Below, piece by piece: positions 1 to 12,240 of a DNA stretch of 64,000 bases. Under the pieces are notes generated by a model. It was given only the letters and a program-made list of their open reading frames with translations. It ran no database searches and was not told the DNA's origin. Location: contig VZSE01003113.1 in NCBI GenBank assembly GCA_013398275.1, positions 1,326,641 through 1,390,640 of the forward strand, read 5' to 3'. Source of the stretch: Promerops cafer. Taxonomy: Eukaryota; Chordata; Aves; Passeriformes; Nectariniidae. The position numbers and the translations under genes are program-made. Within the stretch, counting starts at the first letter, position 1. Each line of letters begins with the position of its first letter.

Positions 1-1970
1 GTGTTTACATTCCAGGCAAAAGAGTGGAGGGGAAGGACAGCAAGTTCTGATCCCACCAGCCAGCCAGCAGAGGAGACTGGGCAGCCATCCATCGAAGGCT
101 GTTTAACTTTCACGGCCTTTCAGAGTCTAACATAAGGGACAAAGGTGGCTCCCAGATGGAACACAGCAGACTTGAAAAACACGAAAGTTGACAGAGAGGG
201 ATGTACATTTAACATGTAAGTTCAAATTGCCAGAAGAAGAAAGCAAGGAAATTTCCAACTAGGTGCTCCTGAAGGATCTGTAAGTGCTTTTGGCCTCCAC
301 AGAAAATACTTGGGCAGAAACCTTCCAGAAGGTATGTTTGTTTTGAGCAGAACCTGGAGTTCCTGCACAGAGCTCTCTGAAGGCTGTGTTGCAGGATTAG
401 CCCATATTCTCTCTACTCAATGTCATGGGAGACTGAATGTTTTCACTGTTTTCTGGAGCCTGACACAGGCAGACAGACCACAAAGAAAAACATGGGAACA
501 GATCCTATAAGCTCCTTCAAATAACACTTGCTCAAGAGCATCTGGTGAATGCTGAGAAATTCTAGTTTCACAAAAGATGCCAACAGGGGAAGAAATTATT
601 TCACAGTTTGCCTCAAGCTTCAAAAGGGGTTGCTGAACATGTTAACTGACACGCTTTTGGACAGGCTGGTTTGCGGTCACCGCCGCTAACGAACAGGAAA
701 ACAAATGCCTGTAGTCCGAGCAGGGATTCACACTCTGCACCACAAATCCAATGAAATTGCTGCCAGAGAATCCCCAGAGCTGCTCGATGAGTGCACACAG
801 GCTGGTAGGATGTGTGAAAAAACATCAGGAATGTTCCTTATGTGACAAGATGGATCATTCAGAAGGAAGACTGCTTGGAATGTAAAGATTTGGTATACTG
901 ACTCAAGGAGACACTGAATGCGTTCCTAGGTACAAGCAGCTTACTTCAGAAAGAAACTAGGGGAAATGGGGGGACGGGGTTGTAGGAGTAGGAGACAAAA
1001 CACAGGCAAGCTGTATACAAAGATGGAGAATGAGCCAGAAGTAGAAATGGGAAAATTAAATGAGAAGTAAAGAGTCTTGCATACATTCATTATGATATGG
1101 GGGGGTTTTTTGCAAGCACCAGCAATTCCATCAGCCAAAGAGATACACAGTCACTTTCGATACAAGAAAGACAAGAATTTTATTACCATTGTATCAAATC
1201 CAGTGAATACAGAAAATTCAATCCCCTTTCTCTGCCAGCTACATGATTCACAAGGTGTTCACTAAAAAGACTGACAGTCCCACTGTTTGTCTGTGCCGAA
1301 AAAGCCATTCTGGATGCAAGGAACTCACATATATGGACAGAAATGTTCAGGAGGATGATGAAACCTGAAACGGATCCAAGTACAGCATAATAGAAACAGG
1401 CTTTGGCTCTCAAGGTAGGAATGAATATCAGAGATACTGCTAATGGGAACTGGCTATTAAACTAAACTACTGATCACTGGAGGATGGAAACCAGTCAAAT
1501 ATCCTAAATCTGAAAGACCTGACTAACATAATAAATTACCTGTTAGTGACAGAACATGAATTCCTCCCTCTACCTTCACCTGGGGCCAGGGATTAAAGAG
1601 ACCCTGATTGTCACTTGCCAATATTTCAGTAAGACTGCAAGTCTAGTTCTTTTTTTAGACCAACATCTATTTTCTTATATTAAGATTCTGGTCCTTTAAC
1701 AAGAGTTGCAAGACTTGTGAAAACATACTTACTTAAGGAAATGGCAGAAATGTCTCATGAGATCCTTGCAGGAGCAACGCATAATACCAATACTGTTGTC
1801 TGTCTCAACATCAACTTTTTATCAAATGGCTTTTGAGAGGTCTGCCTGAAGAATATCGTATTAACTCCATAGTCTGAATAAAAGAGTGTGAAACATTAAG
1901 AATTAGAACATGTCTTTTCAGAAATTACAGTCTGATTGTATGTAAAGACAGCATTTTTCTCTATTTCTTA
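1..1970. other. Intergenic, no gene seen
   Basis: Ordinary mixed-composition DNA. Open frames are all short and unrecognisable, and no transposon was recognised. Confidence 0.6.
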
Positions 1971-1992
1971 GAATTGCCAGACCAGGCAATTC
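1971..1992. repeat. 8-bp inverted repeat GAATTGCC / GGCAATTC
   Basis: Perfect 8-base arms around AGACCA. The central TTGCC...GGCAA layout resembles a loose NFI dimer site. A further AAATTGCCAG copy lies just downstream at about 1998. Confidence 0.7.
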
Positions 1993-2046
1993 CTTTCAAA
2001 TTGCCAGCAAAAGCAACACAGCAGTGAATGTTTCAGTTCCAAATGA

Positions 2047-2129
2047 TAATTATTATTAATAACTTAATTATTTTCTTAGAACTGAATTAAAATGCAAATT
2101 TCATTCCTTATTCCTTCAGATTGTAATTA
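2047..2129. promoter_or_regulatory. Cluster of TAATTA sites and a POU octamer
   Basis: Three TAATTA homeodomain cores (2047-2052, 2065-2070, 2124-2129) and one ATGCAAAT octamer (2092-2099) within 83 bases of AT-rich DNA. It could be part of an enhancer, but such words arise by chance in AT-rich sequence. Confidence 0.3.
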
Positions 2130-2362
2130 ACTCTGCCCTTTAGACTAAGGGAAAATGTGAAGTCCTACAACATCACCATAGGTTTGTCTGTAACTTTTCT
2201 CCTGCCCTCCTTGCATTTCCCAATACATCTTTACCACCTAGGAGATGAAGTTTTTCAGGGATGAGTTGACTTTTACAGGACCTGGCTCAACAGGGCACAG
2301 GACTAATTTATGGCATCTTTTTGACAATGTTTACTACTAAAGAAGAAGCAGCTACTGAATAA

Positions 2363-2510
2363 GAATACAAATATGAATACGAATACGAATACGAATACGA
2401 AGAACAAGAATAAGAATAAGAATAAGAATAAGAATAAGAATAAGAATAAGAATAAGAATAAGAATAAGAATAAGAATAAGAATAAGAATAAGAATAAGAA
2501 TAAGAATAAT
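2363..2510. repeat. Compound hexanucleotide microsatellite (GAATAC)4 / (GAATAA)17
   Basis: Four GAATAC units (2375-2398), a short transition, then 17 perfect GAATAA units (2408-2509). Because the unit is six bases, long open frames appear on both strands as dipeptide repeats (Asn-Lys on the plus strand; Leu-Phe or Leu-Ile on the minus strand). These are not genes. Confidence 0.97.
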
Positions 2511-5500
2511 CTTGTAGGATTTGAGCACATTTTGATCTTGATTTATGAAGGCAGTGGCTGTGCCACCCATTTTAGTGGAATCTGTATTTTGTCATGCTGG
2601 GGGGAGCCAACATTTCTAAGGCAAAAAGGTATGAACTGAATACTGTAACTGCTGGATAAGTAGATTTGCATTTTGAGTGCTGCTATTTGTGAAGACAAAA
2701 AGATGGAGCTTTTGAGATAACACTGGAACTGTAGAGAGGGCCTGAAAACATAAAACCCAGTTGTGAATGGAGCCTTGAAACATGAATCCAAACCCACAGG
2801 CAGCATTCCCAATCCTGCTGAGAGAGGCTTTTTATTTACTTTTCCATGCCACTGAGAGCAACAATTCATTTACTCCTTATATATAAATACATACACACAC
2901 GACACCAAGTAATATCCTGCTGATCTGAAATGCTCCCCTGGCCTCACACCCTCCCCACTGGCAATCCCCCTCCCAGCCAGTTCTCTTCCGCTCTGCAGCA
3001 GCGCAGCCCTGGGGTACGTAACTGAGAAACCTCTGCTTCAGACAAGGGAGAAAGCTTCATGAATCACCAAACAACACTTCTCAGGTGGGAAAAACACATT
3101 CTTTGTTCCTCTATGTGGAATTAGAAAAATATGTGTAGAAGTAAAGCCTTGAAAACCCCAGGAGAGCAATTGTGCTTTTTCTCTTTCCTTTTTTTTTTTT
3201 TTTTTTTTTGGTTTTGTTGAACTTGTGAATTTTGGGGTGGTTTAATTAAAGTCTTAAAATTCTTTAACACTAACATTCATATTTTCCCCCTGGACTTGCA
3301 GAGTTTCTGTCCTCCTCTTTTTCTTGTGTCACTTTTACTCTGCAATAAAACAATTGAATCACATGCTGGTACATAAATATTGGCAGATTTTTAGGTTTGC
3401 TGCTTTTTTCACTCAGCCTATTGGGCAAACAGCCTAGAAAGGCTAAGTTATTTGCCAGAGTTTGAATTTCTGGCAAACAGCACAGATCCAGAACAAATCT
3501 CAAATCATATTTTAGGAATGCCGTGCTTCTACCGCACCTTTCCAACTCTTCTCTCTGTGCTCTAATGACTATTATGGGGAAATACGTTCCAGAAATGTGA
3601 AAATCAATGTAGTGGGAAATATACCAAAACCACCTTTCCACTTATACAATCTCAGTTGTCCAAGAAACACAATTAATTAGTGTTATTGAGCTGTTTAGCT
3701 CCCCAATAAAAGCTTTTTGAGTGATTATATGAAGAATCATTGGTACTGGAGACTTCATACTGAAGTAATTAATGGAAGTTGATTATATTCTGACAAGTTA
3801 AACACAGGTTTGTTTGATATTACACACACATGGAAAACACATGCTCTATTGAGCTCAGTACCTAGGAGTTTAGATTAATGGTGTTGATGAATTATGTGGA
3901 GATTATATACTTTGCAGACACATAATGGACCTGATTTTGAAAAGCAGGCTCTCATTTTGCTCCTGCAATTTTGAGGGTGTGAATAATTGCAGGTGATTTT
4001 CTAGCAGCTAGACATCTTGCTGCCTGGTGGAATTCCTTTGGGCAGAGGTCATGCCTGGTTTTGTGCAAGGCACCGGGAGGCACAGGGACAGCGCATGCAG
4101 ACAGTGAGGAACAAACCTGCACTGGTGCTGCACACTGGAACCACAGGAATCAGAAAGGACAACTCTTTCATGCACAGCCATGGCAGCTCCGTTGGAGCTT
4201 TCAGAAGATACGTTCTCTGTCTAAGTTCAGGAGCACGTGGTGAACTTGAGGCTCAACCCCAAGAAGGGAAGGAGGACGCTGTCATTGTGCTTGGATGTTG
4301 GACACAGACCTGACACTTAGCCCCAGGACCAGCTGCTGAAGCTGTCTCCATGGGACATTACTTAGGTTCAGTCTAATATCTCAGCCCAATGTGTAGCATC
4401 TTTCTCTTGAGACTCTGTCTAAAGACAACTGGATGTCATTGGGATGAGGACAGAAGTAGTAATGAATGCTACTGTTTAAGGCCTGCAGGGGATAGTCAGG
4501 AGGTAGAGGGCCAGGTTCAAATGAATGGCTTAATTCAGGCAGGAAATGAACTCAGATTTTACTTTGGTTGCATTAGTCTGCCATGTAGAGCAGCCAGCAT
4601 AGAACATTCAGCCCAGATCTGATGCCTTCCCATGTTGCTTAGCCACAGAAACACATCAAACCAGTTTTTACAGAGCATTTACTGAGTGCTTGGATCACCA
4701 ATCAAGCATGCTCCATCAGGATTTTTCTAGGAACCTGCTCAGAAGAAGCTAGCACCACAAATATCCCAAACCCAAGCTATGAAGGCAGGCTGCAAACTGC
4801 AGATAGCAGTCTGGCTTTCACAGCACTCCTGGGAATGGCTTCTGGGTCTATGAGGCAGCTCTAAGATGGATGAGCATCTCTTTCTGAGACCAGATCCTGA
4901 TGAACCCTGAAGATGTGATTCAGTTCAAGACTTCAAATCTGTGAGTCAAGATGCAACTTTCTGTGTGAACCAGGTAGCTAAATACCATCAACATGATGGA
5001 GAACTCATCAAAATTGCCAGGGAAGGATGAAGAGAGATTCTGTCCCTCTAAAGCACAGTTCTCGTGCTAAACTGCCTACACCTCCCCTGTACCTCAGACA
5101 CCTGTGGACACCTTCCATCAGAAACCCCCAGTTAGCTGTCAGGCACCAGGTGAAACCCTGCCCTTAGAGATGCATAAGAGGTACAGCACAGCAGCAGCAG
5201 GCCATTTCCAGCACCTCTGTGATTACAGCTGTAAACTGGCTGTTCTGTCCAGACCTGTGCTGTCTGTTGGATGGGACATGTCCATCCCCCAGTGGCAGCA
5301 AGTCAGCACCAAAACCACCCAGCTCTATCCAACAGAGAAAAGAGCTCTCTGGTCACTGCTGGCTGCAGAAGCATGGCATATCAACACCCAGAGCAGGGCA
5401 AGAAGGAGCAGATAACTTTCCTCCTGGGACTTCCTCAAAATTTTAGTGTTCAGAGCTATAAGGTTATTTCATTTCAGGTCAGCCTGGCTGAGAAATTAGT

Positions 5501-5697
5501 TGGGACGCATCATTCTCCATATTCATTGGTTCTACTCAGAGACTTTCCTTAGGTTATAGCTTGAGCTATGTTGCACAGAGGGAGAAGGGGAAAGACGTGC
5601 AGACCTGCTTCAGCTTTGATCTTAAAGATGTGAGGAACAAATGTGAGGCACCAGCATGTGCCTACAGAGGTACAGTAAGTGGAAAGTTAAAGAGGGC
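2511..5697. other. Intergenic, no gene seen
   Basis: Contains the T21 run and otherwise unremarkable DNA. The patch 3650-3960 is AT-rich and repeat-free. Open frames near 4017-4313 and 5104-5552 overlap each other in several frames and match nothing. Confidence 0.6.
3189..3209. repeat. T21 homopolymer
   Basis: Uninterrupted run of 21 T on the plus strand. It could be the A-tail of a decayed minus-strand retrosequence, but no body is recognisable beside it. Confidence 0.9.
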
Positions 5698-5945
5698 AAC
5701 ACAGGAGGGTAAGTTTAGATCACATATTAAGAAGAAATTCTTTACCGTGAGGGTGGTAAGGCACTGAACAGTTTGCCCAGGCAAGATGTGGATGCCCCAT
5801 CCCTGGAAGTGTTCAAGGTCAGGTTGGATGGAGCTCTGAGTAACCTGGTCTAGTGGAGGGTTCCCTGCCTATGGCAACAGGGTTGGAGATAGATGAAATT
5901 TAAGGTCGTTTCCAACCCAAACCATTCCATGATTCTGTGATACCC
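5698..5945 (+). mobile_element. CR1 LINE, 5'-truncated 3' fragment
   Basis: Plus-strand remnant of the end of CR1 ORF2 and its 3' tail. Conceptual pieces HIKKKFFTVRVVRH, then DVDAPSLEVFKVRLDGALSN in another frame, are typical CR1 C-terminal words. It ends with the CR1 3' terminus (GTTTCCAACCCAAACCATTC, then CATGATTCTGTGAT). Frameshifts show it is dead. Confidence 0.85.
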
Positions 5946-8900
5946 TGGACAGTGCAGCTGTGACAGAAGAACTGAACCTCAAGAGAGGCAAGGACAAGCT
6001 CCTCTGTCTTTGTCCCACCATATAGAAGACCTAACATGGAAGCACTGGTGTGGATTCTTTATACAGTTTGTTTGACTGTAAAAATACCTAACCCTTTCCT
6101 AAGACTCTGCTGCTTTGATCACTCACCTAGCTGCAACCCTCTGAGAAAAACAGAATTAGAACTTAATTCTGCAATTATTTGCTGCCTCCAGGAAAGCGCA
6201 GACATTGTCGGGAAAGGACTTTTAAGTCCTCCCCATGCTGACTGTCTGCTGGAGGCAGTGGATAATCCCAGAGGCAAGCCCCAATTCTTGCCATACCGAA
6301 GGACAGGAAGCACTCCTTTCCGAGCAAGGGGAAAGACCTGGCTTCAGCCTCTGCTTCTTAATTAGCTGCTGCAGGTGGAGAGCTGTGCAAGTCCCTCACA
6401 TTGCTTTTATAACTATCACATCTTTATGTGGCTGAACTGTTTTTTTCCACTGTAACTTGGACATTTTTGGAAAAGAAATATTTTGGGTCACATTATCAAT
6501 TTTCCCCCTATGGAAAGCTTAAGAAAATTAATCTATAAGCAAATTGATGTGAGGAAAAAAAGTTAGCAGAAATGTTTTCAAATGGACAACTTTCAAAGGA
6601 CTTGAGCTCTTTCCATTTGAACTACAAAGCCAGAGCTTTGATCCAACCACTCCTTAGTTCCCTACCTCTCCTTCCCACCCATGCTTCTTTGTATCACACT
6701 TGAACAGGTCTCCAGTGAGTATATTTTACCTAATGATTGAATTTACCATTGGCAGAAAGTACCTTGATAGATTGTTCTTGAGGCTGAATGTTCCATTTGC
6801 TGCCCACAGCAGGCACAAGAAGCCTCTGAGCTGCCTTTTGGATGGTGATGTGCTAATCCGTCTCAGACAGGTGGAGGAGGGTACTCCTTCTCCAAGACCT
6901 ACACATCACTGTGACTTTCTGTTAATGGTCCCAAGACAGTTTTCATCTAGGGCAGCAATTTGTCTGCAGACATCAAACTAACCACCCTAGACTAAGGCCA
7001 CCATGAAGATACCTGACTGTGTACTAATCTTGTGCCATTTTAATTTGTGCTAAAGCAGATTAGCAATACTGAGCTAAATGGCTGTAACCTACAAAAACAC
7101 AACTGTGCCTTTTCTTTAAAGTGAGATACCAATTGTGCAGGCAGACGAGCACTGAGATTGTCCTCAGAGAAGTCAAGGAGGCCTGTCAGAGCCACCATGA
7201 CTTTGGGATAAATATGAGAGACAAAAGCCTTCAAGATGCTTTGTGTAACCAGAAGAAGTGAAGCAGTCTCCACACAAACACATGCATTCCTGCAAAAATC
7301 ATATAAAGAAACTACCTCTACTTACTGGTTTCTCATATCTCACTAGCTACTGGTTTTGTGTGTTTATGGAAAGAAGGCAGAGCAGATCAGAGAAACCAAG
7401 GACTTGGCCTAAACAAACATCAGGATTATGGCTCCAAGAACAGAGGCAGGGTGGGGGAGGACAGAAATTTTGGCTAAGCTGATTAAAAGGCGATTGTAAC
7501 CTGAAAAAAACAGCTCCTGATTCCTCCTGTGTCTGAGGTCACTGCACATTGCTTGAAGACAGAGGACCATAATAAAAGAAGTCTGAGTTTATCATCACCT
7601 CCATCTCTACTGTCAATGTGTCTGTCAATGTTACCTGTATTTCCATTGTGGTGCTGGAAAAGGACTAGGACAAGCCTCAGGACATTCGAACTCATTCAAC
7701 TCCCCCACGAAAAAGGTCTCCCTAGAGCCAGCAGCATGATGCATGACTAAAGCAGAAAGCATCAAATAAAGAAGGAAGAATCATCAAGAAATCTCTTAAC
7801 ACTGGAGAGACAACTTGTAGGTGGAGATGGAACTGCTTTTGAGGCAACATCTGCACATGCTGCACACAGTGTCTAGCCAGACTGGGAAGCCCCATGGTTG
7901 GAAGCAGAGACCTGTCTGCTGTGAACAAGGAGGATTTCCACGGAGCCAGGAGACTCAAAGGTGTCCTGACAACACAAAATCTGCTAACAGACATGAGCAG
8001 CAGCAAGGAATGACAGATGTCAAAAAGTGTGTTGAGAAAGCAATGAAAGGGGCAGAGGTCAGAGCAGACCTCACTCAGCCACCTGGCTGCACAAGTGGGT
8101 TAGCCAAATGGCCTCAGTAAAACTATTTTCTACTTCATTTGTAACCCTCAGAGGCCAATCAGGGAGAGGAGAGACTGTCCAGTTCAAATAATGCAAAACT
8201 TGATTTCTTTGAGAGAAAACTCCTTGACAGGCTTCTTGGCTCTGCTCAGCGTCTCACCCAAGCGAGTGGCCAGGAGGAGAACAGGAGAGGTTTCCAGCAG
8301 GCAGCCTGTGCTCGCCAGCCCTGTCCGTGCTGCAGAGCAGCCCATGACAGACAAGAGTGCTCCAAGCTTGCAGGAGCTGTTGAGAGGTGGTGCACAGGCA
8401 GCCACGAGGCGAAAAGAGCCAGATCAGAAAATTAGCAGCAGGGGGAAAGCTGAATCCTCTGGCCTGGCTGAGGACCAGAAAAGACCTGTTCTTGGCATAA
8501 TCTGGTGCAAACAAGGACTCCCAGGATAAATGGGCAGTGGAACAATTTATACAATTTATAGTTAGCTGGACTTCAGCTTGCAGGGCCAGATCAGTGAAAG
8601 GAAATCAGACACCCCAAGGGCTTGGGGAATTTGCCCTACCATTTCAGTTCTTCTCTGCAGCAGCCAATCAGGAAAGGAAGCAGCTGCTAGCAAGATGGAC
8701 ATTAATTGTCATGAACCCCATAAGCACAGATATGTCAAATGGAAAAGGTGACTCTAGTCTGGTCTATGGCATTTTGGAACAATTAAAAATAGTGATAGAT
8801 TTGGTTTGTAAAACAAGAGAAGTTGGCAATAATGCAAAAACTAAAGAAAGCAGTTAAGTGCTGGTACAGTGAAAAAGTTTGCTATAAAATGTCAGCTTGT

Positions 8901-9050
8901 TATAATAGGAGTCTGGGCCAGAACAAAACATCACAAGAGCCTAGTAAAAATCCGCTTTCCCAGTCTGAGGATTGCAAGGACACCACATTATGTTGTTGAA
9001 TCCCAGAGGTACACAAATGAGGCCCCAGGTTTTTGTTTAGATCCTCACAG
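5946..9050. other. Intergenic, no gene supported
   Basis: Several short open frames on both strands (for example 8191-8529 and 8537-8857, plus strand) without recognisable domains. No repeat family was identified. Confidence 0.55.
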
Positions 9051-9432
9051 TTGAAGAACAGAAGGAGGAGGTTGGTTACAAATCATCTGCTGGTATCTGT
9101 GAAATGCATGGAAAAAGTGGACATTGCCTCAAGGATAACCATTAATAGAGCAGACATGCTAAAAACAGCAAGGGGTAGACTGTCCAAAAGTGAGCCAACT
9201 AATTGGTCTCAAATGGAGACAGTGACAGAGAAACGTGCATTTGTCCAACAGTTGGGAAAATTGGGGCTGAAAATTGGACATCTGGAATTTGAGCTTTATT
9301 TCTGGATAATCAAGATAGTGGATGAGCTAATAAACAGTTTGGATTTCATTATGCCTAATAGCTGCGTAAGTGCCAGGAAACCATGTCTTAAAAAGCCTGC
9401 CTGTGAAAATTCTTTTAAAATATGGATCACAG
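9051..9432 (+). other. Unassigned open segment with flanking splice signals (candidate exon)
   Basis: A pyrimidine-rich acceptor-like stretch (TTTTTGTTTAGATCCTCACAG, read to 9050) precedes a 382-base segment open in one frame. It ends at CAG|GTGAGTAA (9430-9440), a consensus donor whose intron side contains the frame's stop. The first ATG in frame is at 9108. The conceptual product (about 127 residues) is lysine-rich and matches no family I know. It may be a lineage-specific or noncoding exon, or chance. Confidence 0.2.
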
Positions 9433-9440
9433 GTGAGTAA

Positions 9441-12181
9441 AATGACATGTAGACAACTGTTTCGCAGAGCAGGGAATGGCACCTTTATAAATGACACACC
9501 ATAGGAGCTTTTCAGACAAAGAAATCACTTCCCAGAGGCTGAAACTGGTTTTGAGACTAGGATCTCAAAGGGATTTTAGCTGCTCAAGTGTTGGTATATG
9601 GGAAGCAGGAATCTGTTCCCCCTTGTGTGCTAGACATTTCTGATGATGAGCAAATAAAAAAGGAAAAAAGACAATAAGTGCCAGAAAACACAATAAAGTA
9701 AACAGATGTAGAAAATATACAGATGAAAACTACCAGGGAAAGAAGAGTGGAGACAAATGCAGGGATCTTGGTGTTCAGTGCTGAGGATGGCCTACAAACC
9801 TCTGCTGCTGAGGCTTCTGGAGTTGTCCTCCTCCTTTTTGCCAAAGCAGCCCAGGACCGTAGAAAGGTGGCCACAGAGCAACCACTTCACTGCTTAACTA
9901 AAGCCAGGTACAGAAAATATTCTGGGCAGTTGGGAATTTCAGAAAGGTGAGACTGAGCTCTGACATCACCTTGAGTATCACTGGTAGTTCAGAGGAAGGA
10001 GGGCAGCCCCACATGCCATTCAGTCTGGACCACTGCAGCCTAGTTTTCCACTCTGCATCTCACAAACAGCTGTGGACCTCAGTAGAAAAATCTGTTACAC
10101 AGTGGCAGAATGACTCTCTCAATGGCCACTGAATGTGGCTTCTTCCCCACTGCCACAGGGCAAGGGGTTATACCTTGAACACAGCCCTGCAGAAACACCA
10201 CAAAACTACTTTTAAGCACCTCCGCATGGCACTGGCACATCCATCCTGTGGTGAGGTGCCCTGAGGGAGCTGCCTCCCCTGGCTCCTTGGCAGGGAGGTT
10301 CTGCTGCACACATCAAAACCAATGGTCTCTACCTAGGGAGTGTACAGATGTCGGAGACAAGCTTAAGTCTATCAGGCTGCATTAAAACTCCAAAGAAAGG
10401 GAGTATTTCCTAATGAAAGGGCAGTTTGCTTTGGGCAGGTGGAGAATGAAGGAGGAATTTCTGCTGACAGAAAGACAGTGGAGAGGTCCTGAAACAGCCA
10501 TTCCTTCCTGGATGTTCAGGATGAGGGAGGACTTCCGTTCCCAACAAGAAGTTCACTTCTAAGCCTGCAGATATTGCACAACATCAGCTAGTTTGTGTGA
10601 GCTTGTGGCAGAAAACAATTGCAATGGTCACCAGAACTAATTTAGTATTTGTGGAGGTACCAAGGCTCTTGTGACCATTCACAGTTGGTTTTGTTGATTT
10701 TAAAATGCCTTTCACATAGGAAGCAGATGTTAAGAGATACTGAACTTCTAGTTTAGAGACGGTACTGCTACAGCAACATAAAGGATTTGAAAGTGTCCTG
10801 ATTGCAGCAAAAGTTTCAGGCCGCTGAGTCAATTTATTGTATTACTGAAGTACACCTTGGCTTGAAAGTCTTATTTATATATTTTCAAGACTGATTGGAT
10901 GGGAATAAAGTAACTATTGAATAACAATGAAAATACTCTGACAAGAAGGCATTGCATAGTTACGTAATAATTTGTTATTTAATGATAACTGCTTTTAATA
11001 TGACTGTGATAGATGCCATATTTCTGTTTGTCTAGAACATACTCTTTAGACTACCTCCATTGTAGACTCATGACCTGGTGAGAATGATTCAAAGGTGCTT
11101 TTAATAGATTAAATGTAGTTACTCTCTTTCAACAGGTTTTTTTGGAACTCAACCTCAACAGCCTCCATATGAACCATGGAAAATGCTACACAGGCATCTC
11201 TGGAAAGACAAATCTCTCTTGGTCTTATTTCGTGAAACTTGGGTGTTAGTCGGGACAGCATGTAGCAGAAGAACAAGAAAAGAAATATCTTGACCCAAGA
11301 AACTAGGTGAAAAGCTCAAAAACAGAAATTCTTTGGCCAAGTGTCCTGCAAAAGGGGAAAGGAACTACGAGCAGAATGCTGACCACTTGCTGTTTAATTC
11401 CTCCTCTGTTGAGGAGAAAAAACTTTGAGTGATCACTATGAATAAAGAGGCCAGCATAAACCCATATTATTTAGTGAGCAATTTCTTTTCCTAACAGATC
11501 CCACCTGCAGGGCTGTAAGTTGCAACCACTCAGGTTAAAAGGGAATAGTCCTATCTTTTTCTTAAACATTTTTAGTGTCATTAAAGTTCATATATGAAGT
11601 TTGCATGCAAGAATTCAGCAGACTTATTTATAACATTGTCTTTAAAAACCTTCTTCAGCTACATAACTCAAACTCCCTCAAACCAATCAATCTCTGTTAT
11701 AAAATTAACTGGTTGCTGATGGAACTACCACTCATTTCTTTTCCCATCAAAAAGAACAGTCCAGCCCTGTTTTCTGTAGCACTAACCGAGGCAAGGCAGG
11801 AACCTGTCCTTTTCCAAAATGATGTGCATCTGTGTGCTAACAGTAACTGTGTTATCTAGAAACTATTTCAAGCCACTGAAATTCTTTCAATAAGCTTCAC
11901 CTCCATTCTCTTGTAACAAAACATCAAGTATCAGAGTTGCTTTAAAAAAAATCAAACTTACATACTACCTTTGTGCCCCTGAGAAGGATGGTTGTGTGCT
12001 ATAAGATGTGGCAAGCTCATGCTAAAACAAAAGAACACTCTTTCCATGGCATATCCATTATTCTCCCCTACTGAGTAAGTGTATCACCTGCCCCTACAGA
12101 TTCTTTTTGGTTAACAGAGATGCTACTTCTGGCCAGAGCAGCTTCAATACAGAGTTTTAGCTTCCAGGGATGTGTAATCAT
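9441..12181. other. Intergenic, no gene seen
   Basis: AT-rich from about 10850 onward. Nothing recognisable on either strand. Confidence 0.6.
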
Positions 12182-12240
12182 TTACACCTGTGCAAAGTAG
12201 ATGTAAACTCACTTTGCACTCACTTTACACAGGTGAAAAT
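12182..12240. repeat. Imperfect inverted repeat, possible ancient amniote repeat
   Basis: CACCTGTGCAAAGT (12185-12198) and ACTTTACACAGGTG (12222-12235) pair at 13 of 14 positions around a 23-base spacer. The TTTACACCTGTG / CACAGGTG words, and GGAGAATCAAGCTCAT shortly after, resemble old palindromic interspersed repeats seen in amniotes. The family assignment is from memory of style, not a match. Confidence 0.6.

Noticed and set aside
2303..2639. Repeat-peptide frames (Asn-Lys, Leu-Phe, Leu-Ile) on both strands
   Set aside because: Created by the GAATAA hexanucleotide microsatellite.
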